Below, piece after piece: positions 61,803-64,000 of a stretch of DNA of 64,000 bases. Under the pieces are notes generated by a model that saw nothing but the letters and a program-made list of their open reading frames with translations, ran no database searches and was not told the origin of the DNA. The first letter of the stretch is position 1. The number at the start of each line of letters is the position of its first letter. Source of the DNA: Hahnella lacustris (lineage in GTDB: Bacteria > Pseudomonadota > Gammaproteobacteria > Burkholderiales > Burkholderiaceae_A); the NCBI GenBank assembly GCA_965194655.1, contig OZ239148.1:868001-932000 (forward strand). The letters run 5' to 3'. The translations under genes were made by a program, and so were the position numbers.

Positions 61803-62600
61803 ATGCGTAAGCCGCTGGTCATCGGTAACTGGAAAATGAATGGCGACATGGCGTCCAACGAGGCGCTCCTGTCGTCATTGCTCCAATGCTCAGAGAATCT
61901 GCTCGCTGCGGGAACCTTTGACGCGGGCTTTGCGGTGCCCGCGCCCTACCTGTTTCAGGCTGCAGTCCGATGCCGGGGGAGAGGGCTGATGTGGGGCGCT
62001 CAAGACCTGTCGGATCAGAGTTCAGGGGCATTCACGGGAGAGATTTCCGTCGCTATGCTCCAAGATTTTGAGGCGAGCTTTGCTCTGGTGGGGCACTCCG
62101 AGCGACGTGCACGCGCACACGAATCTGATCAACTGGTCTGTGCCAAGGCCAGAGCGGCCCTTCAGGGCGGTCTCATGCCCGTGATCTGCGTCGGGGAGTC
62201 ACTCGAGCAGCGAGAGCAGGGTCATGCTCAAGAGGTGGTCTCAGGACAGGTTTTCGCTGCTCTGGACTGTGCGCAGTCATTGGAAGAGGCGCAGCGTTGT
62301 GTGGTCGCCTACGAGCCCATCTGGGCGATCGGAACAGGCAGAACGGCCAGCGCAGTCGATGCACAGACCATGCATGTTCGCATTCGCGAGGTGGCCGATT
62401 CACGCTGGCCTGGCCTCGGCAATAGCCTTCGCGTGCTCTACGGCGGCAGCGTGAATGCAGAGAATTCGGAGACCTTGCTGTCGCAACCCGATGTGGACGG
62501 CGCCCTCGTGGGTGGCGCTTCGCTGAAGGCAGATCAAATGTCATGTATTCTTCGGGCCGCAGCAACGCGTGTGGCCGCGTTGCAAGAGAGAGGTGTATGA
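61803..62600 (+). CDS. tpiA: Triosephosphate isomerase
   Basis: Glycolytic enzyme of 265 residues. Starts RKPLVIGNWKMNGD with the catalytic lysine; the catalytic histidine is in LVGHSERRA and the glutamate in VVAYEPIWAIGTGRTAS; the phosphate loop is in VLYGGSVNAEN. An in-frame start at 61758 lies inside pnp and is unlikely. Ends in a 4-bp overlap with secG. Confidence 0.96.
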   Translation: MRKPLVIGNWKMNGDMASNEALLSSLLQCSENLLAAGTFDAGFAVPAPYLFQAAVRCRGRGLMWGAQDLSDQSSGAFTGEISVAMLQDFEASFALVGHSERRARAHESDQLVCAKARAALQGGLMPVICVGESLEQREQGHAQEVVSGQVFAALDCAQSLEEAQRCVVAYEPIWAIGTGRTASAVDAQTMHVRIREVADSRWPGLGNSLRVLYGGSVNAENSETLLSQPDVDGALVGGASLKADQMSCILRAAATRVAALQERGV

Positions 62601-62989
62601 CCGTGTCCTTGCTTGAGAGTCTTTTGCTGGTCGTTCAATTGGTGTCGGCACTCGGCATCATCGTGCTCGTTTTGCTGCAACAGGGCAAAGGGGCAGACAT
62701 GGGCGCGGCCTTTGGCGCGGGCAGTGCGGGTTCGGTCTTCGGGTCCTCAGGATCTGCAAATTTCCTCTCCCGTACCACGGCCATTCTTGCCGTCTTATTC
62801 TTCGTTTGCACTCTGGGGCTCTCCTACCTTGCGAGCGCGAGTCTTCGGCAGCCTGCCGCAGGAGGCGCTATCATGGAGAGCATTCCGGGGGCTGTATCCG
62901 TGCCACCTGCTGTCGATCCCAGCGTTCCCAGTGCGTCCTCTGCACCGGCTGCTGCCGACACCAATAAGGAGCAGCCCGCCAAGCAGTAA
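62597..62989 (+). CDS. secG: Protein translocase subunit SecG
   Basis: Small SecYEG subunit of 130 residues with two helices (about 7-26 and 57-77) separated by the conserved VLLQQGKGADMGAAFGAGSA loop. The C-terminal tail is Pro/Ala/Ser-rich. Coupled to tpiA; the tRNA-Leu gene follows 20 bp later. Confidence 0.95.
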   Translation: MTVSLLESLLLVVQLVSALGIIVLVLLQQGKGADMGAAFGAGSAGSVFGSSGSANFLSRTTAILAVLFFVCTLGLSYLASASLRQPAAGGAIMESIPGAVSVPPAVDPSVPSASSAPAAADTNKEQPAKQ

Positions 62990-63009
62990 GGTTGTCATAT
63001 GCACGTCCT

Positions 63010-63094
63010 GCCGACGTGGTGAAATTGGTAGACACGCTATCTTGAGGGGGTAGTGGCGAAAGCTGTGCGAGTTCGAGTCTCGCCGTCGGCACCA
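63010..63094 (+). tRNA. tRNA-Leu (anticodon GAG)
   Basis: Class II tRNA of 85 nt: acceptor GCCGACG/CGTCGGC, anticodon loop TTGAGGG (anticodon GAG), a long variable arm (TGGCGAAAGCTGT region), T arm GCGAG TTCGAGT CTCGC, encoded CCA at 63092-63094. Located between secG and nuoA, as in many Burkholderiales. Confidence 0.96.
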
Positions 63095-63147
63095 AATACG
63101 TTGTTCCACGATGCGCCTGTAAGGGCATCCTTCGTTCAGGGAAGCGC

Positions 63148-63507
63148 ATGAGCCTCGAAAACTATCTTCCGGTTCTGCTGTTTATTGGCGTGGGTTTGGC
63201 TGTCGGTGTAGTCCCCATGCTGTTGGGCAAACTCATTGGCCCCTCTAAACCCGATACAGCGAAGCTTTCTCCCTACGAGTGTGGCTTTGAGGCCTTCGAG
63301 GATGCCCGCATGCAGTTTGATGTGCGGTACTACCTGGTCGCCATCCTCTTCATTCTTTTCGACCTCGAAATTGCCTTTCTGTTTCCATGGGCAGTGGTCC
63401 TTCAAGACATTGGGCTCTTCGGCTTCCTCTCCATGATGGTCTTCCTCGGCATTCTGGTGCTGGGGTTTGTCTATGAGTGGATGAAGGGCGCGCTTGACTG
63501 GGAGTAG
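63148..63507 (+). CDS. nuoA: NADH-quinone oxidoreductase subunit A
   Basis: Complex I membrane subunit of 119 residues with three helices. SPYECGFEAFEDARMQFDVR and the acidic FILFDLEIAFLFPWAV are the family marks. Start of the nuo operon, which runs off the right edge. Confidence 0.97.
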   Translation: MSLENYLPVLLFIGVGLAVGVVPMLLGKLIGPSKPDTAKLSPYECGFEAFEDARMQFDVRYYLVAILFILFDLEIAFLFPWAVVLQDIGLFGFLSMMVFLGILVLGFVYEWMKGALDWE

Positions 63508-63510
63508 GGC

Positions 63511-63990
63511 ATGGCAATTGACGGCGTTTTCAAGCAAGGATTTCTCACCACCACAGTGGATCAGGTGATCAACTGGACGCGCACAGGCTCGCTCTGGCCC
63601 ATGACCTTTGGCCTCGCATGTTGTGCGGTGGAGATGATGCATGCGGGTGCCGCGCGTTACGACCTGGATCGCTTCGGCATCGTCTTCCGGCCGAGCCCCC
63701 GCCAGTCTGATCTGATGATTGTCGCAGGGACCCTCTGCAACAAGATGGCCCCGGCACTTCGTAAAGTGTATGACCAGATGCCAGAGCCTCGCTGGGTGCT
63801 CTCCATGGGTTCGTGTGCCAATGGCGGTGGCTACTACCACTATTCCTACTCCGTGGTTCGGGGGTGCGATCGGATTGTCCCGGTCGACATCTATGTCCCC
63901 GGCTGCCCGCCCACCGCAGAGGCACTGGTGTATGGCCTCATTCAGCTCCAGCAGAAGATCAAGCGCACCAGCACGATCGCTCGCGACTAA
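63511..63990 (+). CDS. nuoB: NADH-quinone oxidoreductase subunit B
   Basis: Peripheral complex I subunit of 159 residues that carries the terminal 4Fe-4S cluster N2. The cysteines are seen in FGLACCAVEMMH, MGSCANGGGYYHYSYSVVRG followed by C-D, and YVPGCPPTAEAL. Three bp after nuoA. Confidence 0.98.
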   Translation: MAIDGVFKQGFLTTTVDQVINWTRTGSLWPMTFGLACCAVEMMHAGAARYDLDRFGIVFRPSPRQSDLMIVAGTLCNKMAPALRKVYDQMPEPRWVLSMGSCANGGGYYHYSYSVVRGCDRIVPVDIYVPGCPPTAEALVYGLIQLQQKIKRTSTIARD

Positions 63991-64000
63991 TCTGCTCCTC

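Overview
This 64 kb window is moderately GC-rich chromosomal DNA from a betaproteobacterium, most likely order Burkholderiales. The assignment rests on gene content and order, not on a marker gene. The right half carries arrangements common in that order: alaC-hom-thrC-moeA-moaD-moaE-clpB, ilvB-ilvN-ilvC-psd-pssA-leuA-rpsO-pnp, and tpiA-secG-tRNA-Leu-nuoA-nuoB. No insertion sequence, prophage or CRISPR array was seen.

Layout. (1) 1-15.5 kb is a peptide-use neighbourhood. It holds an M3 oligopeptidase (prlC, cut by the left edge) coupled to folD, tRNA-Ala(GGC) and tRNA-Glu(UUC), a GyrI-like protein, a small secreted protein, a YeeE/YedE sulfur-compound transporter, an M32 carboxypeptidase, a four-gene oligopeptide-type ABC importer, a second M3 peptidase (dcp) and a DMT exporter. 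Between the transporter and the M32 gene lies what looks like a scar of a Phd/VapC-type toxin-antitoxin pair. (2) 15.5-16.8 kb is an O-acetylhomoserine sulfhydrylase gene (metY-like) with an in-frame TGA near codon 312. (3) 16.8-36.5 kb is a complete type VI secretion system (T6SS) read leftwards as one tightly packed 17-gene unit: a 199-aa unknown, tssB, tssC, hcp, tssE, tssF, tssG, clpV, vgrG, a MORN-repeat protein, a PAAR-like spike, a 66-aa membrane protein, tssJ, tssK, tssL, tssM, tssA. All 13 core components are present. No toxin domain could be recognised. (4) 36.5-40.8 kb is a regulatory block: a membrane histidine kinase with a degenerate C-terminal receiver, a convergent NarL/LuxR-type response regulator, and three unknown proteins with membrane segments (one multi-TM with PAS-like domains, one with a decayed P-loop, one tail-anchored). 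(5) 40.9-64 kb is housekeeping: phoH, bcp, an Mth938-like protein, threonine synthesis, molybdopterin synthesis, clpB, branched-chain amino acid synthesis, phosphatidylethanolamine synthesis, rpsO/pnp, tpiA, secG and the start of the nuo operon.

The most interesting signal is a near-identical 14-bp inverted repeat, AATACTAAAGTATT. It occurs three times (35887, 36521, 40823) and, by eye, nowhere else in the window. The copies sit in front of tssB, between the divergent 199-aa gene and histidine kinase gene, and directly before the start codon of the 211-aa gene heading the regulatory operon. They therefore mark the candidate transcription starts of the T6SS and its two-component block, and suggest one dedicated regulon. 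At two of the sites the repeat almost touches the start codons, which raises the question of leaderless or internally initiated transcripts.

Many adjacent genes overlap by 4 bp (ATGA, GTGA or TTGA), including most T6SS junctions, so translational coupling is widespread. Start sites below were chosen from such overlaps, Shine-Dalgarno sequences and family alignment from memory. No database search was possible.
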